Assembly (NCBI GenBank): GCA_910589655.1
Contig: CAJUTJ010000146.1
Coordinates: 3,617 to 67,616 of the forward strand
Source of the DNA: an uncultured Acetatifactor sp.
GTDB lineage: Bacteria > Bacillota > Clostridia > Lachnospirales > Lachnospiraceae
DNA: 64,000 nucleotides
Direction: 5' to 3'
Part shown: positions 37,772-46,907 of the stretch, one piece after another
Numbering within the stretch: position 1 is the first letter of the stretch
Layout: each line of letters begins with the position of its first letter
Notes under the pieces: model-generated
Seen by the model: the letters and a program-made list of their open reading frames with translations, nothing else
What the model was told of the DNA's origin: nothing
The model's database searches: none
Made by a program: the position numbers and the translations under genes

Positions 37772-38962
37772 ATGTATATTATCGGCGGAATCATGAAAAC
37801 TATGGCGGGTCCTGACATTCAGGACGGCGTCATCCATGTGGCAGACGGTAAAATAGCGGAAATCGGAGCGCGGGATGAAATAAAAATTCATCCCGCCGAT
37901 TGCGAGCAGGTGTTGGAAATCAAGAAAGGAATTATTATGCCCGGATTGATTGAGGCACATTGCCATATGGGTATTACGGAGGAGAAAAAGGCCATGGAGG
38001 GGGATGACTGCAATGAGACGGTAAATCCTGTCACTCCATGGCTTAGAGCCATTGACGCCATCAATACCATGGATGCGGCTTTTGACGACGCGGTGCGGGC
38101 GGGAATTACGTCGGCGATGATCGGCCCCGGAAGTTCCAATGTGGTGGGAGGGCAGTTTGCCTTTATAAAGACAAGGGGCAGAAGAATAGACGAGCTGGTC
38201 GTCAAAGCGCCGGCGGCAATGAAAGTAGCTTTCGGGGAAAATCCCAAGGTGAATTATTCCGGTCAGGGGAAAAGTCCTTCTACCCGGATGGCAATTGCGG
38301 GAATGCTGCGTCAGGAACTGTTTGAAGCAAAGGAATATCTGAAACGGAAGGAACAGGCTCAAGAATCCGGGGAAGCCTTTCAGGAGGATTTTACAAAGGA
38401 GTGCTGGGCGCCGGTGTTCCGCCGGGAAATTCCTTTGAAGGCCCATGTGCATAGAGTGGATGACATTTTCACAGCCATCCGGATTGCCAAGGAATTTGAC
38501 TTGAATGTCACTCTGGACCACTGCTCGGAAGGGCATCTGATTGCAGAAGAGCTGGCGGCGGAAGGGTTTCCTGCCATTGTAGGCCCCGATCTTGCCAGCC
38601 GCAGCAAAATCGAAGTCCAGAATATGGCGTTTAAAACGGTGGGAATATTAAACGATTCGGGAGTTATGACCGCCGTTACCACAGACCATCCCGTCTCTCT
38701 GATCCAATCCCTTCCCATATGCGCCGGAATGGCGGTAAAGGCGGGACTGAAGCTGCAGGAGGCATATCGCTCCATCACCATTTATCCCGCCAAAATCTGC
38801 GGTGTGGATGACAGGGTGGGCAGCCTTGAGGTCGGTAAGGATGCGGACATCGCTATATTTGACGGAAATCCCATGGAAGTATTTACGGAAACTCTTTATA
38901 CCATCATAGACGGACAAATCGTTTATCGCTCCATTGAGGAATCAAAAGGCCGCAAAGGGTGA
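37772..38962 (+). CDS. Amidohydrolase (imidazolonepropionase-like)
   Basis: 396 residues from the ATG at 37772 after GGAAAGAGAAAC; the upstream frame from 37643 crosses palindromic spacer DNA. TIM-barrel amidohydrolase metal ligands are visible: EAHCHMG (HxH), KAHVHR, DHCSEGH and TTDHPV (Asp). It hydrolyses an unknown cyclic amide or C-N bond in the cytoplasm. The 180-base spacer upstream contains GGCTGCG/CGCAGC and TGCGC repeats but no clear element A or B. Confidence 0.85.
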   Translation: MYIIGGIMKTMAGPDIQDGVIHVADGKIAEIGARDEIKIHPADCEQVLEIKKGIIMPGLIEAHCHMGITEEKKAMEGDDCNETVNPVTPWLRAIDAINTMDAAFDDAVRAGITSAMIGPGSSNVVGGQFAFIKTRGRRIDELVVKAPAAMKVAFGENPKVNYSGQGKSPSTRMAIAGMLRQELFEAKEYLKRKEQAQESGEAFQEDFTKECWAPVFRREIPLKAHVHRVDDIFTAIRIAKEFDLNVTLDHCSEGHLIAEELAAEGFPAIVGPDLASRSKIEVQNMAFKTVGILNDSGVMTAVTTDHPVSLIQSLPICAGMAVKAGLKLQEAYRSITIYPAKICGVDDRVGSLEVGKDADIAIFDGNPMEVFTETLYTIIDGQIVYRSIEESKGRKG

Positions 38963-39234
38963 CGCACATTCTGTGGAAAGCATTTTTCAAATATGCTCTG
39001 GCAGTCCCAAATGTGCAGCCAAAAGCTCCGTTCCTGACCGGATGGATCACTGGAAATCAATCATTGGAAGTAAGAAACTATGGATTGTATTATTTAGGAT
39101 TCGTGATAAAATGGAGATAACGTTTGCCTGTGAAAAGAGCTTTCAACAATATGGGAGCGCAGAGGGTTCTTTCGGGAGCCGTCATTAGTGAGAGGCAGGC
39201 GGAAGGGATACAACGGAGAAAGCGGAGGAGCATC

Positions 39235-40512
39235 TTGAAACGTTATAGAAAGCTGACTGCGGCGGTATGTATTTTAATGATTATAAATCTGTTCGGCGGC
39301 TGCGGTGCAGAGACCGGGCAGGAAAGCGCGGACACTGGTTATACGGAAGTGGGGGGGATGGAGGCTGCTCCTGTGGTGGAGTATTCCGTTCCCCGGTCTC
39401 TGCCGAATATTTTAGTGGATACAAGGGGATATATGACCGTCTGTGAGAAGCAGGCGGCTGTCAAGGGTCATGAGCTGCCGGAGAGCTTCCGGCTGTTGAA
39501 TGCGGAAACGGGAGAAGAGGTTTACCGCGGCCTGTTGGATAAAGTTACATATAATGAGGATCTGGAGCTTTATACGGCCTCTGCCTGTTTTGACGAGTTT
39601 ACTGAGGAAGGCGTTTACTATTTGGAGTGCGACATCATAGGGCAATCCTATGTCTTTCCGATTCAGACATCCATGTATGAGGAGCTTTTTCAGGAGACAT
39701 ACCGGTCCATGATAACGGAATGCCGGGAACACACGCTGGAAATATCGGATGCATTTGGACTGCTTTTGACATATGAGTGGTACGGTGATGCTTTCGCCGA
39801 TGAAAACGGCGATCAGATTCCGGATGTTATGAAGGAGCTTCAAGATTGGATTTCTTTTATGGAAGAATCGGAGCTTGTGGCGGAGGACAATGCTCTCTAT
39901 GCTGCATTTCTGGCTAAATTTAGTTATAATTACAGGAAATTCGACGAGCAGTATGCCACCGACTGTCTGAGAAGGGCTTCCACTGTCTTTGGGCAGCCTC
40001 AAGCCGCGCCGAATAAAGGTGTGGATGAATTTCTGGCGCTGACAGAGCTGTACCGGGCCACGGGTTTGAAGACATACCGCAGCCGAATCAGCGATTATAA
40101 AAGCTTTTTTGAAGAGAACGAAAGCTATTTGGAGGAGATAAGCTATATATATGGAGCCATGACTTATATGTCTACCAGACAAAAAGTGGATATAAAGCTG
40201 TGCCAACTGCTTATGAATGATCTGATGAACCGTGGCGAAGAAATATCCCAAAAGTATGAGGACATGATTCATCCGGTGGCGGCGCGGAATAACGGCGTCG
40301 AAGATCTGCTAAAGAGTGCCGCGGAATTGTCATGTGCCAACTATGTATTGAATAGTTATCAATATATGAAGATTACGGAGGAGTTTCTGCATTATGTTAT
40401 GGGACAAAATGTGGAGTCCGTGTGTTTTTATCCTCAGGAGGGGGACAGAAGTATCTATCTGCTTCTCTCTGCCCAGCTGACAGTAATGCACCGGCAGCCG
40501 GAAGAGGTATAG
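39235..40512 (+). CDS. GH9-like lipoprotein, probably catalytically inactive
   Basis: 425 residues from a TTG at 39235 preceded by GGAGGAG; this gives a clean lipoprotein signal with lipobox FGGC. A CelD-type Ig-like domain (about 50-140: VDTRGYMTVCEKQAAV, EEGVYYLECDIIG) precedes an (alpha/alpha)6-like region. ENGDQIPDVMKELQDW matches the GH9 segment NG.PD.LDE, but the preceding DAGDYG catalytic aspartates are absent and the C-terminal catalytic Glu region is not seen. Likely a surface carbohydrate-binding or scaffold protein. The 270-base gap upstream has a weak TTGTAT...TAAAAT promoter near 39085-39112. Confidence 0.65.
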   Translation: MKRYRKLTAAVCILMIINLFGGCGAETGQESADTGYTEVGGMEAAPVVEYSVPRSLPNILVDTRGYMTVCEKQAAVKGHELPESFRLLNAETGEEVYRGLLDKVTYNEDLELYTASACFDEFTEEGVYYLECDIIGQSYVFPIQTSMYEELFQETYRSMITECREHTLEISDAFGLLLTYEWYGDAFADENGDQIPDVMKELQDWISFMEESELVAEDNALYAAFLAKFSYNYRKFDEQYATDCLRRASTVFGQPQAAPNKGVDEFLALTELYRATGLKTYRSRISDYKSFFEENESYLEEISYIYGAMTYMSTRQKVDIKLCQLLMNDLMNRGEEISQKYEDMIHPVAARNNGVEDLLKSAAELSCANYVLNSYQYMKITEEFLHYVMGQNVESVCFYPQEGDRSIYLLLSAQLTVMHRQPEEV

Positions 40513-40680
40513 CATAGAAGCGGATAAAACGCGGTAAGCCGTATGCCGGAATAAGGAACGGAACGTGCAAGCGGCGTCAGAGCCGTGGGTATGAAGAATA
40601 GAGTCTGCAAATATTGTGCCTGAGAAATGTGTGGAGTACACATAAAAATAGGCAGGTTACGGAAAGGCATGGTTATCGGT

Positions 40681-41718
40681 ATGAAAATTGTAGTATTAGC
40701 AGGAGGAACCAGTACAGAGCGCGATGTATCCCTGAGCTCCGGAGGAATGATATACAGAGCGCTTAAGAAAAAAGGGCACAAGGCAATTCTTTTGGATGTC
40801 TATCTGGGATATGAGGGTGAGACGGAGGGAATCTTTGAAGGGGATACGGATTGGGCATCACAGATCGGAGCCATCGGAGAGGAAAATCCCGATCTGGAGA
40901 CGGTTAAGGCGCTTCGGAAGGACGGGGGAAGGAGCTTCTTCGGTCCCAATGTGCTGGCTCTCTGCCGGAGTGCCGATGCGGTTTTTATGGCGCTTCATGG
41001 AGCCAACGGGGAGGACGGCAAGATTCAGGCATGTTTTGAACTGATGGGAATTCCCTATACGGGGACGGATTTTGTCAGCTCGGCCATGGCGATGGATAAG
41101 GGAATTACCAAAGATATTTTTAAGGCGTACCATATTCCCACGCCTGCAGGTATCCGCCTGAAAGAAGGCGAAACGGAGTCCGAGAGGGTTCCCTATCCCT
41201 GTATTGTGAAAGCCTGCTGCGGCGGATCCAGCGTGGGCGTCTGCATTGCCCGCGATGACAAGGAGTATCTTGAGGCGAAGAAGGAGGCTTTCCGCTATGA
41301 CAAGGAGGTTATTATTGAACAGTACATAGAGGGAAGGGAATTTTCCGTAGGAGTGATGGAGGGCACGGCGCTGCCCGTAATCGAAATTGCGCCCAAGGCG
41401 GGATTCTATAATTATAAGAATAAGTATCAGGCGGGAAGCACGGTGGAAACCTGTCCCGCGGATATTCCTGCGGATAAGACAAAGGAGATGCAGCGGATTG
41501 CGGAGCGGGTGTTTCAGGCGCTGCGGCTGAAGAGTTATGCCAGAATGGATCTCCGGATGAGCGTCTCCGGTGAGGTTTATTGTCTGGAGGCCAACACTCT
41601 GCCGGGAATGACACCCATTTCTCTGCTTCCTCAGGAGGCGGCGGCCGTGGGATTAAGTTTTGAGGATTTGTGTGAGAAGATATTGGAATGTGCGATTAGG
41701 GAGAACGATACTATATGA
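40681..41718 (+). CDS. ddl: D-alanine--D-alanine ligase
   Basis: 345 residues from the ATG at 40681 (MKIVVLAGG); ATGs at 40627 and 40669 are upstream options, and the ribosome site GGAAAGG fits neither ideally. ATP-grasp ligase: GGTSTERDVSLSSG, ALHGANGEDGKIQ, and YCLEANTLPGMTPISLLPQEA near the end. It makes D-Ala-D-Ala for peptidoglycan. Its stop overlaps the murF start by four bases, so the two are translationally coupled. A VanRS-like pair follows. Confidence 0.92.
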   Translation: MKIVVLAGGTSTERDVSLSSGGMIYRALKKKGHKAILLDVYLGYEGETEGIFEGDTDWASQIGAIGEENPDLETVKALRKDGGRSFFGPNVLALCRSADAVFMALHGANGEDGKIQACFELMGIPYTGTDFVSSAMAMDKGITKDIFKAYHIPTPAGIRLKEGETESERVPYPCIVKACCGGSSVGVCIARDDKEYLEAKKEAFRYDKEVIIEQYIEGREFSVGVMEGTALPVIEIAPKAGFYNYKNKYQAGSTVETCPADIPADKTKEMQRIAERVFQALRLKSYARMDLRMSVSGEVYCLEANTLPGMTPISLLPQEAAAVGLSFEDLCEKILECAIRENDTI

Positions 41719-43292
41719 TGGATTTAAGATTAGGAGAAATTGCGGCAGCCTGCGGAGGAAAATTGGTTTTGAAAGAGGATGCGACTACCGACACATGTGT
41801 CAGCTCAGTGGTTATCGACTCCAGACAGGTGACGGAAGGAGGGGTATTTCTGGCTGTCATAGGCGAGCGTGTGGACGGCCATAAATTTATTACTTCCGTT
41901 TTTGAAAAGGGGGCGGCGCTTGCCGTCACCATGAAGACGCCGGAGCAGGCGGAGGCCGATACCGGTGTCCGTTCGGAGAACTGGGGCAGTTATCTTCTGG
42001 TGGAGGACACTCTTCAGGCTCTGAAAGACATTGCCGAGTATTACCGCCGCAAGCTTTCCGTTCCTGTGGTGGGGATTACGGGAAGCGTAGGCAAGACCAG
42101 CACCAAGGAATTTATTGCCGGAGTGCTGGCGGAAAAGTATCATGTATTAAAAACCGAGGGCAATTACAACAATGAGATCGGTGTCCCGCTGACGCTGCTC
42201 AAAATACGCAAGGAACATACGGCCGCGGTGGTTGAGATGGGTATCAGTGATTTCGGAGAAATGCACCGCTTGAGTAAGATGGCCAGACCCGATATATGCG
42301 TGATTACCAATATCGGGCAAAGTCATTTGGAAAATTTAAAGTCCAGAGACGGTATCCTGAAGGCAAAATCGGAAATCTTTGACTATATGGCGGAGGATGG
42401 TCTGGTCTGTCTCAACGGCGAGGATGATATGCTGCGCACTCTCACGGAAGTGAAAGGCAGAAAGACGCATTTCTTCGGCTGGGGGAACTGTCCTTGGGAA
42501 GAAGTGACGGCGGGAGAGATTGTGAGCCGGGGGCTGTGGGGCAGCGATGCGGTTCTGACCATCAGGCAGCCCGGAAAAGGCATGAATGCCGGGGCGGAAA
42601 TGCAGGTTGCATCGGGAGCCGCCGGGGCGGAAATGCAGGTTGCATCGGGAGCCGCAAGGGCGGCAGTTCCGGTAGCTCCTTCGGTAAAGATTGCGGTTCA
42701 GGTGCCCTTGCCCGGCAGGCATATGGTGCTGAACAGCGCGGCCGCCGCCTGTGTGGCCGGACTGCTGGGACTGTCGCCGGAACAGATTGCATCCGGAATC
42801 CGTAAGATTAAGCCTGTTGGGGGCAGAAACAATCTGATACCTTTGGCGGAGTACACACTGATTGACGATTGTTACAATGCCAATCCTGCATCCATGAAAG
42901 CCGCCGTCGATCTGCTTTCCATGGCAGATACGGAGAAGGTGGCGATTTTGGGAGATATGTTTGAGCTGGGAGAGAATTCCCGTAAACTCCATGAGGAGAT
43001 AGGAGCTTATGCGGCGGAGGCAGGAATCCACAGAATTTATTGCGTGGGAAATGAGGCGGAATCTATCTATCAGGCGGCCTGCGGCGTGATGTCATCCGGG
43101 CAGAGTCCCAATGGAGACAACGGTGGGGAAACCATATATTTTCCCACAAAAGAGGAGCTTTTCCGTGCTTTGGAGGAAGATCCGGCACGATATATTCCTA
43201 AGGGAAGCACTGTGCTGATTAAGGCGTCCCACGGAATGGAATTTAACCAAATTGTAGATTACTTGAAAAGAAAAGTGAAAGAGCCGATTTGA
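41715..43292 (+). CDS. murF: UDP-MurNAc-tripeptide--D-Ala-D-Ala ligase
   Basis: 525 residues, longer than the usual 450-470. N-terminal substrate domain, P-loop GITGSVGKTSTKE near 115, GNYNNEIGVPLTLL, C-terminal ligase domain with DDCYNANPASMKAA. The extra length is an Ala/Gly insertion near 290-325 that contains an 11-residue duplication (GAEMQVASGAA twice). It adds the dipeptide made by Ddl to the cell-wall precursor. Confidence 0.95.
   Translation: MMDLRLGEIAAACGGKLVLKEDATTDTCVSSVVIDSRQVTEGGVFLAVIGERVDGHKFITSVFEKGAALAVTMKTPEQAEADTGVRSENWGSYLLVEDTLQALKDIAEYYRRKLSVPVVGITGSVGKTSTKEFIAGVLAEKYHVLKTEGNYNNEIGVPLTLLKIRKEHTAAVVEMGISDFGEMHRLSKMARPDICVITNIGQSHLENLKSRDGILKAKSEIFDYMAEDGLVCLNGEDDMLRTLTEVKGRKTHFFGWGNCPWEEVTAGEIVSRGLWGSDAVLTIRQPGKGMNAGAEMQVASGAAGAEMQVASGAARAAVPVAPSVKIAVQVPLPGRHMVLNSAAAACVAGLLGLSPEQIASGIRKIKPVGGRNNLIPLAEYTLIDDCYNANPASMKAAVDLLSMADTEKVAILGDMFELGENSRKLHEEIGAYAAEAGIHRIYCVGNEAESIYQAACGVMSSGQSPNGDNGGETIYFPTKEELFRALEEDPARYIPKGSTVLIKASHGMEFNQIVDYLKRKVKEPI
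42591..42656 (+). repeat. 33-bp tandem duplication within murF
   Basis: Two almost identical 33-bp units (42591-42623, 42624-42656), in frame, encode GAEMQVASGAA twice in an insertion between the central and C-terminal domains of MurF. Confidence 0.93.
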
Positions 43293-43335
43293 AAGAGCCG
43301 ATTTGAAAGAGCCAATCTGAAAGAATTAATTCGAA
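43277..43335 (+). repeat. 15-bp tandem repeat at the end of murF
   Basis: About four copies of GAAAGAGCCGATTTG, decaying in the later copies, starting within the last murF codons and running past the stop. The stop codon itself is made by the repeat (GATTTGA). Confidence 0.85.
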
Positions 43336-43357
43336 AGAAGCCTCATATATAACCTTT

Positions 43358-43413
43358 ATAAAATCTTAATTCTTTTTTTGCCGGAATGTGGCAGAATAGA
43401 ATTAAGATTTTAT
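43358..43413 (+). promoter_or_regulatory. 15-bp perfect inverted repeat ahead of the response regulator
   Basis: ATAAAATCTTAATTC at 43358-43372 and its exact complement at 43399-43413, with a 26-base centre. It ends 24 bases before the regulator start, so it may be an operator for the regulator itself or a transcript hairpin. No clear T-run terminator. Confidence 0.55.
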
Positions 43414-43437
43414 CTATGTAAGGAAGTGATTTTTAAA

Positions 43438-44133
43438 ATGAGTGATAATATTTTGATTGTGGACGACGAAAAAGAGATTGCGGATCTGGTAGCGCTGTAT
43501 CTGCGGAATGAGGGGTATGAAGTCTTTTTGTGTTATAACGGGAGCGATGCGCTGAATGTAATTGCCTCACAGCGGCTGGACATGGCCATATTGGATGTGA
43601 TGCTGCCGGATGTAAGCGGCTTGGACATCTGTACGAAAATTCGTGAGGAGCATTGTTATCCCGTTATTATGCTGACGGCAAAGGGAGAGGAGATGGACAA
43701 GATTACCGGACTTACCCTTGGCGCGGACGACTATATGACAAAACCCTTTCTGCCTCTGGAGCTGGTAGCCAGAGTGAAGGCGCAGTTAAGACGCTATAAG
43801 CGTTACAATGCGGGAGTGGAAAACGATGACAGCGTCATAAACATTTCCGGGCTGGTTCTGAACAATAAGACACATGAATGTACCTTGAATGAAAAGCCGT
43901 TGAACCTGACACCCACGGAATTTTCTATTTTGTGGATTCTCTGTCAGCGCAAGGGACAGGTTGTCAGCGCGGAGGAGCTGTTTTATCTGATTTGGCAGGA
44001 TGAATATTATGTGAAAAATAATAATACGATTACGGTTCACATCAGGCACCTGCGGGAAAAGATGGGAGACTCTTTTGAGGATCCCAAGTATATCAAAACG
44101 GTATGGGGGTGTGGTTACAAGGTTGAATGCTAG
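43438..44133 (+). CDS. OmpR-family response regulator, VanR-like
   Basis: 231 residues; ATG after AAGGAAG. Receiver domain with DD at 9-10, phospho-acceptor Asp53 (AILDVMLPD) and Lys102 (TKPF); winged-helix DNA-binding domain about 130-231 ending in KYIKTVWGCGYKVE. It should be phosphorylated by the kinase encoded next. The position right after ddl-murF and the sequence resemble VanR of vancomycin-sensing systems, but no vanG/vanT resistance genes are present here, so an envelope-homeostasis role is more likely. Confidence 0.9.
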   Translation: MSDNILIVDDEKEIADLVALYLRNEGYEVFLCYNGSDALNVIASQRLDMAILDVMLPDVSGLDICTKIREEHCYPVIMLTAKGEEMDKITGLTLGADDYMTKPFLPLELVARVKAQLRRYKRYNAGVENDDSVINISGLVLNNKTHECTLNEKPLNLTPTEFSILWILCQRKGQVVSAEELFYLIWQDEYYVKNNNTITVHIRHLREKMGDSFEDPKYIKTVWGCGYKVEC

Positions 44134-45244
44134 GGTAAAAAGAGCCGTTATAACAGCGCTGATCCTTTTTGGAGGAATTCTTTTGTGTTATTTTCTGCTG
44201 GCCTTTTTCGATACAATGCTGGACGGATTTCTGTTGGATTGGCTGGACAGGAAATTTGTTTACTATGAATACAACAGTCAGGGTCTCTATCGGGCGGAGA
44301 TTCGCTGGGGAAGAGTGAAAGAGTATCTGTTTCGCGGGCTGTTGGTATTTGTGCTGGCCAGTGCGACGATTGGCAGAATTATTGTGCTGGCCGCTGCCGC
44401 CAAGCGGGAAAGGAAAGTGATTCAGGAGGCCGGTAGAATGATGGGAGAGTATATGCACCATGACAGGGAGGTAACGGAAGTATTTCCCAGAGAATATGCG
44501 GAGATTTCTGCCCAAATGGCAGAGATCAAATCCGATATGCAGCGCAATGAGCAGGTATTGAAACAGGAGGCCGCCAGAAAAAACGATTTGATTACTTATC
44601 TGGCTCATGACCTGAAGACGCCCCTGACATCGGTAGTGGGGTATCTGAGTCTTCTGGAGGAAGCGCCGGACATGCCTGAGGAACAGAAGGAAAAGTATAT
44701 CCGGATTACGTTGGAGAAAGCCTTGCGGCTGGAAAAACTGATCAACGAATTTTTTGAAATTACCAGATACAACCTGCAGCAGATTATTTTGGAAAAGGAA
44801 AACGTTGACCTTTCCTTTATGCTGATACAGCTGGCGGATGAATTTTATCCTATTTTGAAGGAGCATGGAAACAGGGTAAATTTAAAAGTAAAGGACAATC
44901 TTACGGTTTACGGGGACAGTGAGAAGCTGGCCAGAGTGTTTAACAATATATTGAAAAATGCCATTGCTTACAGTGATGCCGGAACGGAAATCAATATATG
45001 TGCCGTAGAAAATGACGATGATATCACATTGCGCTTCCGCAACATTGGAAAGACCATACCCGCACAGAGGCTGGAATCTATCTTTGAAAAGTTCTTTCGT
45101 TTGGACGATGCCCGTGCCACGGACAAGGGAGGAGCCGGACTGGGTCTTGCCATAGCAAGGGAGATAGTGACGCTTCACGGCGGGACGATTCTGGCGGACA
45201 GCGCGGACAGAGTGACCACCTTTGTGGTCAGCCTGCCCAAATAA
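44111..45244 (+). CDS. Sensor histidine kinase, VanS-like
   Basis: About 377 residues if started at GTG 44111; TTG 44123 is equally possible, and both overlap the end of the regulator gene. Two membrane helices (about 11-33 and 78-98) enclose a short external loop of 45 residues. Then a linker, HisKA with His near 166 (YLAHDLKTPLTS), N box NNILKNAIAYSD and G box GGAGLGLAIAREIV. It autophosphorylates and passes phosphate to the adjacent regulator. The tiny external loop suggests sensing within or at the membrane. Confidence 0.9.
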   Translation: MVTRLNARVKRAVITALILFGGILLCYFLLAFFDTMLDGFLLDWLDRKFVYYEYNSQGLYRAEIRWGRVKEYLFRGLLVFVLASATIGRIIVLAAAAKRERKVIQEAGRMMGEYMHHDREVTEVFPREYAEISAQMAEIKSDMQRNEQVLKQEAARKNDLITYLAHDLKTPLTSVVGYLSLLEEAPDMPEEQKEKYIRITLEKALRLEKLINEFFEITRYNLQQIILEKENVDLSFMLIQLADEFYPILKEHGNRVNLKVKDNLTVYGDSEKLARVFNNILKNAIAYSDAGTEINICAVENDDDITLRFRNIGKTIPAQRLESIFEKFFRLDDARATDKGGAGLGLAIAREIVTLHGGTILADSADRVTTFVVSLPK

Positions 45245-45302
45245 ATTCTCCGGAGCAAAGACAGATTTTATGTACGGAAGCAACGCCGCACAAGAGAAAA
45301 GG

Positions 45303-46043
45303 CTACAGGCCGTACTCCTTTTTCAAAGCGAAATATTTCTCGGAAATAATGCCGCTGACATGTGCTCCCATATTTTTTCTCTCCGCCCGGTCCAGTTCAC
45401 CGATCACAATAGGCCTGCCAAAATCAATGACAACGGTGGCTCTTTTTATTTTGGGAAGATGATCTTCGAATACACCGGCGGAGTTTACAATCGTCATAGG
45501 GATTACGGGAACGCCTCCCTTTTCCGCAATTTTAAAGCTTCCCTCGTGAAAAGGGAGAAAAGTGTCCGGCGTCTTGTTCCGGGTTCCTTCGGGAAAGATA
45601 CACAAAGAAATGCCGTTTTTCACATCTTCTATTCCTTCTAAAATGGTTTTCATGCCTTTTTTGATGTCGCTTCGGTCAAGGAAAAGGCAATGGATATTTT
45701 TCATCCAGATATTCAAGAGCGGATACCGCAGCATTTCCGATTTTGCCACATAGCCGGTAACACGGGGAAAATGGTTTAATGTCAGCACGATATCGAAATA
45801 GCTGCGGTGGTTGCCCACATACAGCACGGCGGTATCTGTAGGGATATTTTCTCTGCCGCGGACAATCACTTTTGTGCCGGCGATAAAGACAACACATCGA
45901 AAGCCCCAGTCCACAATAGCTTTGCAGCTTTTGTCCTTTGCCGCGGGATTGATTTTTCCGACGATCCACTCCACAAGCATAACGGGAACGGACAGAATCA
46001 GGAACGAGAACAAATACAAAGCAATCAGAATCAGTCGTATCAT
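45303..46043 (-). CDS. plsC: 1-acyl-sn-glycerol-3-phosphate acyltransferase
   Basis: 246 residues from the start at 46043, preceded by GAGAGGG; the frame extends upstream through element A and is not used. N-terminal membrane helix, then acyltransferase motifs NHRSYFD (HX4D) near 82, FLDRSD near 118, FPEGTRNK near 154 and PVIPMTI near 185. It makes phosphatidic acid at the membrane. Convergent with the histidine kinase gene, 58 bases apart. Confidence 0.93.
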   Translation of the reverse strand: MIRLILIALYLFSFLILSVPVMLVEWIVGKINPAAKDKSCKAIVDWGFRCVVFIAGTKVIVRGRENIPTDTAVLYVGNHRSYFDIVLTLNHFPRVTGYVAKSEMLRYPLLNIWMKNIHCLFLDRSDIKKGMKTILEGIEDVKNGISLCIFPEGTRNKTPDTFLPFHEGSFKIAEKGGVPVIPMTIVNSAGVFEDHLPKIKRATVVIDFGRPIVIGELDRAERKNMGAHVSGIISEKYFALKKEYGL

Positions 46044-46080
46044 AATGTAACCCTCTCCATAATGAATGTTTATAAAACCT

Positions 46081-46320
46081 CCATGCCGCTTTAGCGGCTC
46101 AAATAGATATGAAAAACGCTGTCTTTCGCGTTTTTCCTGTGTGAAACTTAATACTTCCAGACATGCCGACACAGTCGGCACAAACAATCAATGAATCGGT
46201 GCAAGTCTGTAAGAATCGCTGAGGCGATTCTTCTAACTGCTTTAGCAGTTTGGGAAGAAGCTCTGCTTCGCAGAGCGTGAAATCATTTAGCGAGGTCTTT
46301 TCGAGCTTAGTGATTTCCTT
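46081..46320 (-). repeat. Element A copy 2: chain of hairpins in the plsC leader
   Basis: Read on the minus strand: GAAATCA/TGATTTC closing helix, CTCTGC-GAA-GCAGAG, AACTGC-TAAA-GCAGTT, AGAATCGC/GCGATTCT, TGCCGAC/GTCGGCA, AAAAACGC/GCGTTTTT, CCGC-TAAA-GCGG, then CATGG. It lies between the plsC promoter and its start, so it would be transcribed. The remaining 46321-46451 segment holds that promoter and little else. Confidence 0.72.
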
Positions 46321-46387
46321 CACACTTCCTCCATCGGCCTGATGTTCCATGGGACGGAAAAGCGGCGGAAAAAGGAGTTTGGTAATC

Positions 46388-46416
46388 ATTTTAGCATAAA
46401 ATAATTTTTCTGTACA
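46388..46416 (-). promoter_or_regulatory. Probable promoter of plsC
   Basis: On the minus strand TGTACA, 17 bases, TAAAAT with an extended TG at -14. Its transcript would carry element A copy 2 as a long 5' leader. Confidence 0.45.
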
Positions 46417-46451
46417 TAGAATACAGCAAAACATAAAAAGGTTTAGGAAAC

Positions 46452-46859
46452 ATGAAAAGGATTATCTTGTACGTATTAGCTGTGGCAGCAGTTGTCATGC
46501 TTTCGGGATGCACCTTTTTAAGTGAGGAAAGGATTAAGCTTCGAGATCTTGATTTTACGGTGCTGAGCGAGGAGAAAATACCGGAGGAGCTGAAGACGAT
46601 TATCGAGGAAAAGAAAGCGGAACCCTTTCAGATTACATACACGGATAAAGAGTATCTCTATATCTGTTCAGGGTACGGCGAGCAGGCTACCGGAGGCTAT
46701 AGTATAGCCGTCAACGAATTGTATCTGACGGATACGGCAATCTATGTCAGCACAAGCCTGTTAGGGCCGGAGAGTGCGGATAAGAGCAATAAGACACCCT
46801 CTTATCCCTATATTGTCATAAAGATGGAATATCTTGACCAGACAGTAATATTTGAATAA
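46452..46859 (+). CDS. PrcB-family lipoprotein
   Basis: 135 residues with lipobox LSGC at about 17-20. The C-terminal part (TGGYSIAVNELYLTDTAIYVSTSLLGP...PYIVIKM) matches the PrcB C-terminal domain of protease-complex subunits. Surface-anchored; role unknown. Isolated gene on the plus strand between elements A and B. Confidence 0.75.
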   Translation: MKRIILYVLAVAAVVMLSGCTFLSEERIKLRDLDFTVLSEEKIPEELKTIIEEKKAEPFQITYTDKEYLYICSGYGEQATGGYSIAVNELYLTDTAIYVSTSLLGPESADKSNKTPSYPYIVIKMEYLDQTVIFE

Positions 46860-46907
46860 CTGCCCCTTGCCCAAAACAGGCAGCCGAAAACGGAGTGAAC
46901 AGTAACT

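Noticed and set aside
42336..43031. 231-codon minus-strand frame inside murF
   Set aside because: Shadow of murF, with repeats that simply mirror the in-frame duplication.
43438..45244. Vancomycin-resistance cluster
   Set aside because: Only ddl, murF and a two-component pair are present; no D-Ala-D-Lac/D-Ser ligase set, VanX/XY or VanT-like gene is seen.
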